Shown one piece after another: positions 1 to 11,180 of a DNA stretch of 64,000 bases. A program made the position numbers and the translations under genes. Source of the stretch: Azorinus chamasolen (lineage: Eukaryota > Mollusca > Bivalvia > Cardiida > Solecurtidae); NCBI GenBank assembly GCA_963576725.1, contig OY755241.1:1178001-1242000 (forward strand), in the 5' to 3' direction. The notes under the pieces were generated by a model. That model saw nothing but the letters and a program-made list of their open reading frames with translations. It was not told the origin of the DNA and ran no database searches. Each line of letters opens with the position of its first letter. The stretch's first letter is position 1.

Positions 1-531
1 CTATATTTAAACTATCTAATGGTATTGATAAACATCATCAGCATTCGTGATTTATTTCCAACAAAATTTGTATTAGGGCCTCATAAGAAAACCACCACAG
101 TTAACTCCCTTGCAATGGTAAACAGAATTATTGAATCGGTACACCTGACCCTGACGTTGCGTAGTATTGTGTTTACAAACAGATGACAGTACTCGGGCTG
201 TTGAATGGACTTTTTAATCAGAAAATTGTATGAAAGCTATAGTGCATCAAACAGATTTAAATAAAATACCACATTTTGCAACCATAGACACAAAATTAGC
301 GGTGATTTACCCCTCCAAGTTTGATTCTTAGAATTTTGGGTGGCAACTTGGCGGAGTGGTTGTTGTCCACTTGCTCTGAAGTTTACGACGTCAGAATCAA
401 AACAGCGCGTGCGATATCGAAATGATTTCCGGTAACACGAAAACAACTCTACCCCGATTTGAGGTAACTGGAGGATATCTATGGAGTAACGGGTAAATGG
501 TTGTTTTATACTGGTTTTACTGTATACTTAC
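1..531. other. Intron sequence, nothing recognised
   Basis: This lies downstream of exon 23 in the transcript. I found no Ig half-exon, no clear repeat and no convincing ORF. The small minus-strand ORF at 237-446 has no recognisable motif. Confidence 0.5.
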
Positions 532-722
532 TGTAACTGAGCGAATTATCAGAATTCCAGACGGTGATGTCTGATACTTTCCAGTGCTATTGTCTATACC
601 CCTGCCAGCTTTCTGCCACTTAATTTCGGGTGTCGGAATTCCAGTGGCTTTACATTCTATTCTAGCATCTTCACCAAAAGTGAATGTGACTATACGACTG
701 GCATCATCTATAACTGGTGCAG
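532..722 (-). CDS. Exon 23: Ig domain D14, N-terminal part
   Basis: 191-nt exon, phase 1 in, phase 0 out. APVIDDASR follows TTTCAG. The first cysteine is in IECKATG and the tryptophan in EIKWQKAG, and it ends GILIIRSVT before GTAAGT. The rest of the domain must lie beyond position 1. Only 18 intron bases separate the acceptor from a MITE's TTAA (741-744). Confidence 0.86.
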
Positions 723-744
723 CTGAAATGAAATAAAGTCTTAA

Positions 745-1106
745 CCCTTTACTCCATAAATATACTTTTCTACGCCTTTGCAAACACAGTAGAACCAGAT
801 TAGATGGCTCCTATAGGAGCCGTCTGATCAGGGTCTGCTCTGTTTGCTTATGATGTAATATAGACAGTGTAACATTAGCATACACATCATATTTGATATT
901 CCTAAGTGACATACTATAAGAGATATGATCCGGAGAATGAAAGTTTTTCAAGATAACTAAGATAAAGGTCAAGGTCACAGACCAAGATAAAGGTCAAGGT
1001 CACAGGTCACTGGAAAAAGTATGAGACACTACAAAATGATAAGATGTACTTATACACAACATTTGCATAGGAGATAAGCCCCAGACAAAGAAAGTATGCT
1101 AATTAA
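745..1106. repeat. piggyBac-like MITE (CCCTTTACTCC family) and AGGTCAAGGTCA repeats
   Basis: Right after TTAA (741-744) comes CCCTTTACTCCATAAATA and the core hairpin arm ending GGCTCCTATAGGAGCCGTC. The far end of the MITE is not clear. At about 960-1015 short direct copies of AAGGTCAAGGTCACAG occur. Confidence 0.55.
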
Positions 1107-1301
1107 CCCATTCCCCCCCATAGGCTATTTTTAGACCGAACTTCTCTGGATAAATCTACCGAAAAGGAGCATTTACTAGAGAAAAGTAAAAATTTAGAAT
1201 TGTGTAATATTGAAATCAATGCAAATATTCTATTTATCAGAATGGTTTCAAAAAGATACTTTTTACAGAGGCGTAGAAAGGCATACTTATGGAGGAAAGG
1301 G
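1107..1301. mobile_element. piggyBac-like MITE, CCCATTCCC family
   Basis: TTAA on both sides (1103-1106, 1302-1305), starting CCCATTCCC and ending GGAAAGGG. It contains the family segment with TCTACCGAAAAGGAGC and TTTATCAGAATGGTTTC. The central hairpin is degraded. Confidence 0.7.
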
Positions 1302-1628
1302 TTAAGGTCAAGGTAAAGGTCACAGGCCTAAGGATAGCATACAAGACACTCTGTAATGTTAAGATACATTTGTATGTCGACACACCAAACTGAGGTAAGT
1401 GTTTCCATTGATTTCAGAAATTCTCCTTTTTCAATACCAATTTTAACAACCCGGCTTTTCTTACCATGTGAGTAAGCACTTAGCTAGTTTCAAGTCACAC
1501 AGATTCCAATTCTTAAGTTATTTTGTTACACAAAATTTGCATTGTTAGAGGATTTCTGGTGACAAACTGGGCTTCTCTGATCTGGGACTACACTGTTTGC
1601 AAATCACCAAGTTACCCTATCTACCCAC

Positions 1629-1711
1629 CTTGTACTTGAAGACTGAATTCCAGTGAGGCTGTTCCAGCCTTGTTAGTAGCTGTGCAGGTATATATCCCAC
1701 TATCCTGTCGT
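1629..1711 (-). CDS. Exon 22: Ig domain D13, C-terminal part
   Basis: 83-nt exon, phase 2 in, phase 1 out. One A after TTTCCAG completes the Arg codon from exon 21, then RQDSGIYTC, ATNKAGTA and FSLQVQ, ending before GTGGGT. It is too short for a listed ORF and is called from motif plus phase. Confidence 0.84.
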
Positions 1712-2265
1712 CTGGAAAATACAAATGACCAAATTCATGACAGAAAAGGGACATCAGATAAACTGTAAAGCAACCATTTAACTCTCTGCTAAAGTGGTCA
1801 ACATTGAGTTTGATAAGTGACGTCAGTGTACACTCAGCAAAACTGCTAAACCGTCACTTTCAACTTTCGATTTTAAAGAGAAAAATACTTCACACAGTCT
1901 TCATGTTTTCAACACATAGTCCCTACCCTATTGTCTACCGATTTACACAAGTTTAATTGCTGTCTAATGACTAAGGAAATGAAGCCTGAGTGCTGGTATT
2001 AAACCGGTTTTTTTTTTATTTCTGCAAGTGGCCCTGCGTGCAAATTGTCTAAACAATTGTTGCACTCATCTACAATATGATAAAGCACAAGGTGACAGTT
2101 TATCAGTTTTGTACATATATCCTGATCAGATGTTATATTCTAACTAAAAAGCTAACTGGGGTATTCAATTTTCAAAACTAAAAGCATTCAGATTGATGAT
2201 CCAGAATATATAACACTGAGAATGAAGTATGGGGCGACTTGTTACAGCCTCCATCTAATTCTTAA

Positions 2266-2486
2266 CCCATTCCCTCATACTGTTGACTTTTGATGACTCT
2301 GTAAAAGTCCCTTTGTGAAATCATTGTGTTAAATAGAGCATTTGCTCCTATAGGAGCGAATGCTCTATTTTTCACAATGGTTTCAAACGACAAAATTATA
2401 AAAGTTTCCTTTTCTCTAATTAATGCTCCTTTTCGGTAGATTTATTCAAAGAGGTTGTATCTAAAACTATCCTATGAGGTAATGGG
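2266..2486. mobile_element. piggyBac-like MITE, CCCATTCCC family
   Basis: TTAA flanks, starts CCCATTCCCTCAT, ends GAGGTAATGGG. The central palindrome AGAGCATTTGCTCC-TATAGGAGCGAATGCTCT can form a near-perfect hairpin. Confidence 0.75.
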
Positions 2487-3080
2487 TTAAGTTCATACCT
2501 CATCAGGATCCAAACTAGAGCTACCACTAAAATTGATGAATACTCCCGCACAGCAGCCTTGATCACAATTTACAGACTAACAGACTGACAGTATCCCCTC
2601 AAAATTACAATGTAGTTTGTTTGTTCTTGTTTTTGACTTTGTTGGTTAACATCTGTTTCTGTTCACTATGGGCTATTTGGACTCCCTAGACACAGGGCAG
2701 GGAATACAGAGAAACCTTGGTGCGATCCCTTACGCTTGTCATCGACAGAGTTTCTCTGGTTCTTTCAGATGCCCAGTGTAAAAACACCGATACATCGGAC
2801 CTTGGTTTATAGCCAAACGACTCCCCTAAAAATTAGTTGGAGGGGGACGGGTATAAATAATTGAAACACAGATTTTAGGTTTTGGAAACTAAATTGAAGA
2901 CAAGAGATGTGGTATTACCCCCAAAGTCAGATTTCTATGTTGCCTTGACAGTGACTGGAAAGTTTCTATTTTAAATATCTGAGACCAAAGAGGCTAAAAA
3001 CCATTATCTGCATTTAATTTATATGTACTCTAAACATGGTTTCCACTGACTTTCCAAACTGAAGTCATTGTCCCAAAACT
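2487..3080. other. Intron sequence with dispersed repeat fragments
   Basis: It holds no exon. The stretch 2160-2260 just upstream matches 42565-42665 (both carry ACACTGAGAATGAAGTA and a GGGGCGACTT motif), so this is old dispersed repeat. Nothing else was recognised. Confidence 0.4.
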
Positions 3081-3081
3081 A

Positions 3082-3636
3082 CAGTAAAACTTCGATATCT
3101 CGAACTCGGATAGCTTTGGCATAACTCGAATACAGTAACCCCTCTTTGTACTGGCATTCGTTACAATGGCACCCTCATTACACCGGCAGTATACCATGAA
3201 ACAAAACTACTTTTAAGTCTTCAAAACTACCACTGACTAAATAGGTGTAATCTCATTAAGACAGGCGGTCACTTAATGCAGAACATAAGAAGTGCTAAAA
3301 GCTCCCTTGCGAAGCTTTTTGCAGGTCTTGTGTTCTGCATTAAGCATTCAACTATTGGTACTAGTTTAAAGCTGGTCATATGGTGTCTTTCATATTTAAA
3401 CTTGTTATAAAGGCAACCTTGTTATACCAGCAAAATGTCTGGAAACAAACACCTCCGTTGTAATGAGGGTTCACTGTAGTTCGGTCCATCCAAAATGTAC
3501 AATAAAGAATTGTTCTAAAATGTATCACTATGCATATGTCGAAACACATGTGACAGCTTAATGCAGGTCAAAAGTAATGCTGAAAGCTCCTATTAGAGCT
3601 TTCAGCATTACTTTCGAAAATTGGATACTACTTACC
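3082..3636. mobile_element. Tigger-like MITE interrupted by another
   Basis: An outer element starts CAGTAAAACTTCGATATCTC and keeps a GCTTAATGCAGG...GAAAGCTCC hairpin (about 3555-3620), but its far end is lost next to the minisatellite. An inner complete element (3133-3476) is inserted in it with TA on both sides; its ends are CAGTAACCCCTC and GAGGGTTCACTG. Confidence 0.7.
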
Positions 3637-4596
3637 TGGCATACAGCTGTGTACTACTTACCTGGCATACAGCTGGGTACTACTTACCTGGCATACAGCT
3701 GGGTACTACTTACTGACAACATTTGGAAACTACTTACCTAACATACAGATAGGTACCAGCTGGGCTACTACTTACCTGGCATACACAGCTGGGTACTACT
3801 TACCTGGCATACAGCTGGGTACTACTTACTGACAACAGTTGGAAACTACTTACCTAACATACAGATAGGTACCTGCTGGGTACTACTTACCTGGCATACA
3901 GCTGGGTACTACTTACCTGGCATACACAGCTGGGTACTACTTACCCGGCATACACAGCTGGGTACTACTTACCTGGCATACACAGCTGGGTACTACTTAC
4001 CTGACATACAGCTGGGTACTACTTACTGACAACAGTTGGAAACTACTTACCTAACATACAGATAGGTACCTGCTGGGTTCTACTTACCTGGCATACAGCT
4101 GGGTACTACTTACCTGGCATACACAGCTGGGTACTACTTACCCGGCATACAGCTGGGTACTACTTACCTGACATACAGCTGGGTACTACTTACTTACAAC
4201 AGTTGGAAACTACTTACCTAACATACAGATAGGTACCTGCTGGGTACCACTTAGCTGATATACAGATGGGTACCAGCTGGGTACTACTTACCTAACATAC
4301 AGCCGGGTACTTGCCTGACATACAGCTAGTTACTACTTACCTTACTTATCTGACAAAAAGCTGGATACTGTTTACCTGACAAGCAGCTAGGTACTACTAA
4401 CTTACCTTACAAACAAATGGGTACTGCTTTTCTGACAAACAGCTGGGTACCATCTAAACTAATGTATAACTGTGTACTACTAATCTGGCATTCCTACTTA
4501 TATGACAGACAGCTTGGTACTATTATGCTGACAAACATCTGGGTATTATATACTTCACAAAGACATGTATACTACTTTCCTAACAACTGGGTACTA
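3637..4596 (-). repeat. Minisatellite repeating a 5' splice-donor sequence
   Basis: A diverged tandem array of a unit of about 26-30 bp. On the gene's sense strand the unit reads approximately TGTATGYCAG then GTAAGTAGTACCCAGC, so each copy carries CAG|GTAAGT. I count about 24 copies of the donor heptamer complement CTACTTAC, with irregular higher-order variants (AACAGTTGGAAAC inserts at four places). The sequence at the true donor of exon 21 (6305-6367) is the same unit, so the array grew from, or was copied from, that exon-intron border. It was later split by the insertion at 4597-6304. Confidence 0.88.
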
Positions 4597-6304
4597 CAGT
4601 AAAACCCCGCTAATGCGACCACTTAATGAATAAAATGGGTGCCTTTATCAGGGTTCCCACAAAACAGAAAAAATAAAATTCCCTGACTTTTCACTGACTT
4701 TTCCCTGACCGAATTTCAATTTTCCCTGACCCCATGTTAACAGTAGTTTAACTGGTCATCTTTGAGCATGATCAATAAATGTTGGCCTCCGTCCTCCCCA
4801 TCAGCCAATCCTTACCACCATTCTCTTTATGATAACTATATATACAGCAGTAGTGTTTTGATCATTTTAAAAAAAATGTTTTTGACTTTTTCATTTTTAA
4901 TTGCTCAATATTGAATGTAACATGCAGGATGCCAAACAGGTCCTAATATGCACCCAAAGTATAAAGTCTCTTGAATCTTTTCTACCTCACTTAACCCTTT
5001 CCTCCATGAAATTTTATTAGAGACTCCATCTACTATGAATATATAATTAAGTAAAATTTTATTTTTAAGCAAAGTTATGAAATATTTTGGCAGTAGACTA
5101 CAGTAAAAACTCAGCCGGGATGTGGTCAAGAGCCTTCTGTGAGTTCTACAGAGGCAGCTGAACAGTCGATGGACTATTATACAATGCTTATCAAATTGTT
5201 ATATATAGATTATATTTTTCTAAGCAAACAGAGTAGACCCTGCTCAGACAGCTCCTACAGGAGCTGCCCGATATGGGTATATTCTGTTTGCAAATGTGAT
5301 AAAATGTGTATCTATGGTGGAAATGGTTAATCTTTCAGTTTTTCTGTGTAAGCTGTATTTTAAAATAGTACATACAGTGTGTAAGACACTGATATAGCAT
5401 ACTATTAAAATGGGGTCAAAATTGGCCCCACCCCAGGGCCGGCTAGTTTTCTATAGAAACACATAGTGAAAACTTTGAAAATCTTCTCCTCTGACTTTCT
5501 GGTGAGCGATATCAGGGCCTTTCAGGCCCTCTTGTTTTGCAATTTAATCAAAATTTTGCATTACTTTTTTTTTGTTGCAAAAATGGGTCTCTGTAGATGC
5601 CAGAAAAGGGTCTGCATTTTCACTGTTTTCATAATAGCAGACCAAATATTGCTGCACTAACAATTTAAGACAGTACAGTAGAATGTCCAATATCTAGCAC
5701 CGCTGCCCTGCAGCCTGTCCTAACAAGTGAAGACACTACAGTAGAATGTCCAATATCTAGCATTGCTGCCCTATTCTAGCACTGCTGTCAAAATGGATGC
5801 TGGAGTCTAGCAGAGGTGCCAGAATACTCCAATGATTTTGTTTTAACAGACTTCATGACAGATATACTATAAAATTTGGATGTCAAATATACAAAGCTAA
5901 TCAAAGATATATATGGATGTTTGGTTTAGTCAAAATTGAAGAAACTGCCTTAGCCTTTTTTTTTTCATTCTTTCTCCATTTTGACATATTTCCTCAGCCC
6001 TCATCCTTTGGTTCCAAATTTCCCTGACTTTTCCCTGACTTTTGCCAAATTTCCAATTTCCCTGACCAATTAAAAAATTCCCTGACTTTTCCCTGACCTT
6101 GAAAAAAATCTTTTTTTCCCCGACTTTTCCCTGTCCGTGGGAACCCTGTTTATAGGCAGGTGGTTGCTTAATGCAGGACAAAAATAATGCAGAAAGCTCC
6201 ACTAGGAGCTTTCTGCATTACTTTTGTCCTGCATTAAGCTACCACCTACATCTAGCACCCAGAATTATACCTCTTTTAGGTGGTCGCATCACGGAACTTT
6301 ACTG
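4597..6304. mobile_element. Tigger-like element inserted in the minisatellite
   Basis: The ends are CAGTAAAACCCCGCTAATGC and the inverted GCATCACGGAACTTTACTG. The left flank ends TA; the right side reads CA, probably mutated. Flanking minisatellite units resume on both sides. It carries a GCTTAATGCAGG...AAAGCTCC hairpin near its right end (about 6165-6245) and no transposase ORF. Most of its length is a second element, 4649-6148. Confidence 0.75.
4649..6148. mobile_element. 1.5-kb TIR element, CAGGGTTCCCAC ends, nested
   Basis: Terminal inverted repeats CAGGGTTCCCAC and GTGGGAACCCTG bound 1500 bp, with a 5-bp direct repeat TTTAT at 4644-4648 and 6149-6153. Subterminal runs of TTCCCTGACTTTTCCCTGAC occur near both ends in opposite orientation. 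The interior holds a core hairpin (5223-5292), ACAGTAGAATGTCC direct repeats at 5686 and 5738, and no coding region I recognise. The superfamily is not assigned; the ends resemble hAT. Confidence 0.72.
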
Positions 6305-6359
6305 CACTTTGCTGACAAACATCTGGGTATTACTTTTCCAACAGCTGGGTACTACTTAC

Positions 6360-6561
6360 CTGACAAATGGGAATCCAAGTCCAGATCTCAAGGTACGGAT
6401 ATATGTTGACCTGCCTGTGAGTCCCTTGTCTGTGAGTCCCTGTTCTTTTTTTTTCCATGTGATTTTCGGACGAGGTTTGCCACGTGCTCGACATGGTAGA
6501 ACAACGTTGTTAGAGGTTGAAACGGTGAATTTAGTCTCCCCAGCTATGATGACTGGAGGTT
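6360..6561 (-). CDS. Exon 21: Ig domain D13, N-terminal part
   Basis: 202-nt exon, phase 1 in, phase 2 out. EPPVIIAGE follows AAACAG. The first cysteine is in LPCRARG and the tryptophan in KITWKKKE, and it ends FPFV plus AG of a split Arg codon at CAG|GTAAGTAGT. Its last bases and this donor match the repeat unit of the minisatellite at 3637-4596. Reading past the donor meets TAA at once (AG|G TAA). Confidence 0.87.
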
Positions 6562-6766
6562 CTGTTTAGAAAAATCAAGAGGGCTCAAAGAAACATGGGT
6601 GCCACCTTCTGCCAGTAGTGACAAACTAGAATTACCACTAAAGGTGATGGAATAGGCACACATAGAAGCCTTGATCGTAAATCCAAATACAGTAAAACCG
6701 AGTCTGCAATTTTCTCTTTTTGTGTTGCAATTTTTGCTCTCGGGGGGATCATCTCCCTTCAGAATT

Positions 6767-7692
6767 TATTATTTATAATGAACTCTGATAAAGCGAATTT
6801 CCGCTTATAGCAAACTAAATTTCGTTCCCCGGCCGATATCTTCATTCATTCTATACAGACTATAATGCTTAGTACGAAGTTAGTAAGAGCGAATTTTTGC
6901 TTACGGCGAACTGAATTTCCAGTACCTTTATTCACAAAACACTTCAAAATTCCTTCGTAAAAGCGAAGTTTCACCTTGCTACTATCTTCAATCACCTGTG
7001 TATTTTGCACGATTAACACCATGTTGCATAGGTGTTAAAACACACACCAGTGTTGGGGCGAACTGTGAAGCGATCCGTAAACATGTATTCTTCACAATGG
7101 TATGGTATAATTAACATTGTGTAGCGGTAAGGTATAATTTTAACACCGCTAGCCGCGGGACATAATTTTATGCACTTAAAAGTATGTGTAGTAGCTAAAC
7201 ATCGTTTTTTATTTTAAAAATAAATACTTGAAGTCTTTTGGTATTGTTATTCCCTCCCTGTTTGCATATTTCGCTAAAAATACCGTTGGCTCCGATGACG
7301 ACGCAGATAGGGAATATTTGTCCGTGCCCACATACACGGAGTCTTTGTCCACTACAATTTGCACCGGAAATTGGAGCAACAACCAAATACTCATGAGGAT
7401 TTTTTAAAACGTTGACATCTATGAAACAACTTATGGGCAAGTGTCAAGCATCAACGTGTGTTCAAAAGCAAATGACCGATTTCTTCCACAAATGAGTAAG
7501 CTGTACATTTTTGGAGTTTGATCGTTACGCATATTCGTTTGCTTGTCTGAATTACGGTTTAGTAAAGTTTTGAACAGTCGTATGCCAGAGTCATAATTTA
7601 TAGCCAACATCGTACTATCAATATAGCGAATAATGTTTATAGCGAAGTAAATCCTTCAGTCCCTTGGAATTCGTTATAACCAAGTTTTACTG
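6767..7692 (+). mobile_element. Tigger-like remnant with transposase tail (copy 1)
   Basis: The right end GTTTTACTG is followed by TA; the left end is truncated or replaced by another repeat (6690-6766). The interior matches 55106-56010 over most of its length. On the plus strand about 7285-7495 it keeps the end of a pogo/Tigger transposase: EYLSVPTYTESLS, then a frameshift, and finally KQMTDFFHK and a stop. The K-Q-x-x-T/D-F-F tail is typical of Tigger transposases. The DDE core is absent. Confidence 0.75.
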
Positions 7693-8789
7693 TACCTGTT
7701 TCATGCCAAAATAACACAAAAATACTCAAAATTCAACGGGAGATAATTCTGCAATGCTCAGCAATAAAAACATGAAAAGTGCATCTGGCACATCTACTAT
7801 TCAGAGTTATTATGTATACCAATATAGTTGATAACTTTAAAACTGAAGGTGGAGTTCACAACCCCAGCTACCAATATTCAAATGCAGACTGACCAACTGA
7901 CCGACAGGGTGATTCCAGTATACCCCCTGAAACAAGTTTGCTTGGGTATCAAAAAGCATATGATAGACGGAAAGACAACTGACAGTGTCACCCTACTCAA
8001 GAAGGTGACTCAAACTCTAATGAAAGTTAAAAAGCAAATTTGCTGAACTGATCCCCCCCCCCCCCCCCCTGCACCAACAATTGCTGGCTTCAGTATTTAA
8101 ATGATTTATTGACCAGACAAACAAAAAGGATCAGTTCTTTGCAAACAAGGGGCCAATTGGTCTTGTATTGTATTCAAAGATCAACGTGAGTGATACATGC
8201 AGGGTCACATTTCTATATGGTACTAAACATTAAAACAAACTTGCATTGATAAACCCTTAACTGTTTCTGTGCCGGACGACTCCGGATGGGCTAACAAAGA
8301 ACCATAACTCTAGTGTTCCTAGGTCAATGTAAATGGTAATTGCAGTATAGCATTTCCTTATGCTACTCTACATTTACACAAAATTTCATACAAAACATCT
8401 TCTGAGATATGGCACTAGACAGATGAAAAAGCTTTTGAGAAACAAAGGGAGTTTGCTCTGGGCCATCGAACTTAAAAATCTATGCCCCCCCCCCCCTTTT
8501 TTCCCAAAAATATCTAACACCCCCCCCCCCCTCCCCCTGGTACTCATGTGCATAAAGTCCTTTCTTTATGACCATCTTCATATCAAATTTATTCATCTAT
8601 AAAACTTTGAAATAATTCCTCCCAGTGGATTCTTAAATAAATTTTATATCTCACTTCTTTGTAAAAATATGATCAGATTGTAAAACAGTTTGGATCCTGA
8701 TGTTACACAGCATAATTTGGTTTTTTTATCTGGATCCAGACTATTTGCATAGGCATTCAGGGTTTAGCCACTAGGATGCAGAGTGTTAA
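7693..8789. repeat. Dispersed repeat (CAAAGTTCAA / GATAATTCTGCAATGC) and poly-C tracts
   Basis: 7700-7860 matches two tandem copies at about 39830-40145, sharing CATGCCAAAATAAC and GATAATTCTGCAATGC. C-runs lie at 8048-8068, 8486-8498 and 8520-8535. Unique-looking AT-rich intron follows. No exon seen. Confidence 0.5.
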
Positions 8790-9010
8790 CCCATTCCCGC
8801 ATATGCTATTTTTAGATCCAACCTCTTTGATTAAATCTACCAAAAAGGAGCATTAACTAGAGAAAAGGTAATTTTCAGAATTGTGTAGTTTTGAAACCAT
8901 TGTGATAAATAGAGCATTTGCTCCTGTGGAGCAAATGCTCTATTTATCACAATGGTTTCACAAAGTGACTTTTACAGAAGCACCAAAAGGCGTCAATATG
9001 CGGGAATGGG
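8790..9010. mobile_element. piggyBac-like MITE, CCCATTCCC family
   Basis: 221 bp between TTAA sites, starting CCCATTCCCGCATATG and ending GGGAATGGG. The central hairpin is AAATAGAGCATTTGCTCC-TGT-GGAGCAAATGCTCTATTT. Confidence 0.82.
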
Positions 9011-9219
9011 TTAATGGCTGCCTGTAGGATCTGCCCTGTTTGCTTATTAAATGGTATAAATCCAATTCTACAGTTTCCATGATGGCCAAAAATTCCTTTG
9101 TGCATTGGCCATTATAAAATTCAATTAATGAATACTCAGTCATGATGTCATGAATTCTTACATTAATATTCATGACGGGTTATACAGAAAATGCAAGGAC
9201 ATAATTGGACTAAACATAC

Positions 9220-9348
9220 CTAAAACTCTTAGCCTGAGTCTTCCAAAGGCTGTGCCAGCATTGTTTCGGGCAATACAGATGTATACTCCTGCATGATCGT
9301 TCTTCACACGTTGGATTAAGATAGATCCATTGCCCAGTATCTCGTAAC
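9220..9348 (-). CDS. Exon 20: Ig domain D12, C-terminal part
   Basis: 129-nt exon, phase 1 in, phase 1 out. GT completes the Gly codon, then YEILGNGSILI, DHAGVYIC and ARNNAGTA, ending LRLRVL before GTATGT. The D12 halves are 7.7 kb apart because of the DIRS insertion and the MITEs beside it. Confidence 0.88.
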
Positions 9349-9777
9349 CTGCAAACAATAGAAAAAATGAATGAAATTTAATAACCCTTTACACTGAATA
9401 TTCATAAAGAAGAAATAGATGTATGAATATTAATAAGATTATTTTTTTCAATGTCATTACATGTGTATATGAGTAAGGCCTGTTTTTACCATGGTAGTGT
9501 GTATATTGTTACATATGCAAACGAGGAGCCATCTGATCTGGGTCTATACTGTTTGCAAAGGTATTAACATATAGGAGCTATCTGATCTGGTCTGCTCTGT
9601 TAGCCAAGCCGTAGAAAAGCGAAATTAGAGACGAAAGATTTAAAAGATGCCTCTATGGAGTAAAGGGTTAATACAATGTAAGATATACTAGAACTGACAT
9701 GTAGGCCAACAGTAGGATTATCCCCTACTCTATTTACCCTAAATATTCAGACACCCAATTATAGTTCAATGGATTAA
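9349..9777. repeat. Core-hairpin MITE remnants (GCAAACAGAG family)
   Basis: Two partial copies of the GTTTGC...GATCTGGGTCTACTCTG type hairpin, at about 9520-9560 and 9565-9605, with the GGAGTAAAGGGTTAA end at 9658-9672. Confidence 0.55.
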
Positions 9778-10002
9778 CCCATTCCCTCAGTCATAGGCTA
9801 TTTTTAGATCCAACCACTTTGAATAAACCTACCGAAACGGAGCATTAGCAAGAGAAAAGTAAACTTTTAGAATTGTGTAGTTTGAAACCATTGTGATAAA
9901 TAGAGCATTTGTGCCTATAGGAGCAAATGCTCTATTTATCACAATGGTTTCAACAGGTGACTGTTGTAGAGGCATCAAAAGGCGTCACTATGAGGGAATG
10001 GG
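9778..10002. mobile_element. piggyBac-like MITE, CCCATTCCC family
   Basis: TTAA flanks, CCCATTCCCTCAG start, TGAGGGAATGGG end, hairpin TAGAGCATTTG...CAAATGCTCTA in the centre. Confidence 0.8.
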
Positions 10003-10325
10003 TTAAAGTAAAGGATTGGAAGGTTAACTTGATTAACCCCCATTCTGCCACAGTGGTACTCATCAAAATCACCTCAGAAAGGCAGTTCTAGTGATTAAAC
10101 AGTGTTTGACTGTGAAATATAGACAATATGTTACAGAGCTGTAGAGCTACAAATAGATCAGTTTTCCATATAATGTGAAAGTATAGAATATCTTATTCAC
10201 TATTAACTCCATAAAAATCTATGTAAGAAATAATGACATCATCAATATCAATTAAATGACTTGTAAAATTAGCATTGTGATAAAAATGAGATTTTTAAAG
10301 TAAAATCGGTTTTAGCTAGAAATAC

Positions 10326-10471
10326 TTACCTGCTGTGAAATATGCTTAGGTTATTTGATTTAACCGTATGACCGGAATAAAAAAGTACCGCATATACCGT
10401 ATGGCCCGCCCGTTAGCCATACCTCGTTATAAATGCTCCCAGCATTCCACAATTAAGATCATTGGTTATTT
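10326..10471 (-). repeat. DIRS inverted terminal repeat (3' side of element)
   Basis: About 146 bp, running from TTACCTGCTGTGAAATATGC to ATCATTGGTTATTT. It is the reverse complement of 16332-16478 with only a few differences and one small indel (CGCATATACCG against AATACCG). Confidence 0.92.
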
Positions 10472-10520
10472 GCTCCCAAAAACAACAATTAATTGCGGGG
10501 TGGGAGGAGGGCAATCCCTT

Positions 10521-10611
10521 TCACAGCAGGTAAGTATTTCTAACTAAAACAGATTTTACTTTAAAAATCTCATTTTAGTAGCAAAATACATTACCTGCTG
10601 TGAAATATGCT
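10521..10611 (-). repeat. DIRS internal complementary region (ICR)
   Basis: Its first part (CAGCAGGTAAGTATTTCTAA onward) is the reverse complement of the element's outer end at about 10284-10335. Its second part (TAGTAGCAAAATACATTACC onward) is the reverse complement of the other outer end, about 16457-16493. In known DIRS biology the ICR is the template used to join both ends into a circular intermediate. It lies next to the 3' inverted repeat, as in DIRS1. Confidence 0.9.
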
Positions 10612-10787
10612 GACTTTGTCGCAAAGGTGGGAAGGTATACTCACCAGAACAACACCAAGACTCGGCTGTAGAAATTTCTCCAAATCATAGTTTCAGGAGG
10701 AAATTTTCTTAGATATACTGCTTTCATAAACTAATAACCGTAATTGGTCGCACCGTAGGCCAAGAACACGGAATGAAAGCCAAGGAG

Positions 10788-11180
10788 TTAAACAACTCGC
10801 TGAGAGGCCACAAGAGGACCTAGAGAGAGCAGATTGCTCTGAAGAGTCGCAAAAGAGTGCAGATAAAAGGAAGAAAAAGTAGAGCTAGTCTTCCAAGAAG
10901 CAGCCCTGAGAATCTCATCCAAGGGCACATGATTAATGAAAGCCCAGGAAGTAGACAGGGCTCTGAGCTCATGTGGCCTGATCTTTAAAAAGCCGAGATC
11001 TAGATCAGATAGGGCAGAGTAAGCCAATTTGATGGCAGAAGCAATCCAGCGAGAAATAGACGCTGCTGAGATTTCTCTATGACCTTTAATAGGGATAAAA
11101 AGCCTTTTCCTATTTCCCCTCAGGAACTGAACCCTCTTAAGATAGAACTTAAGGGCTCTGACAGGACAGAGGGTTCTTCT
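10788..11180 (-). pseudogene. DIRS tyrosine recombinase, C-terminal catalytic part
   Basis: This continues the recombinase of 11120-12076 in another frame after a frameshift near 11180. The frame is open from about CPVRALKFYLKRV through KRLFIPIKGH. It keeps the box-II HxxR signature (PHELRALS) and the nucleophile region FSSFYLHSF with a candidate catalytic Tyr. Two C-terminal residues of the H-x-x-R...Y set are therefore still present, but the frame break separates them from the first catalytic Arg. Confidence 0.85.

Noticed and set aside
237..446. 69-aa minus-strand ORF downstream of exon 23
   Set aside because: Shows no Ig C-terminal half (no D-x-G-x-Y-x-C) and no splice sites in phase with exon 23.
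6171..6569. 132-aa plus-strand ORF
   Set aside because: Antisense to exon 21 and made partly of a hairpin repeat and minisatellite; no recognisable protein motif.
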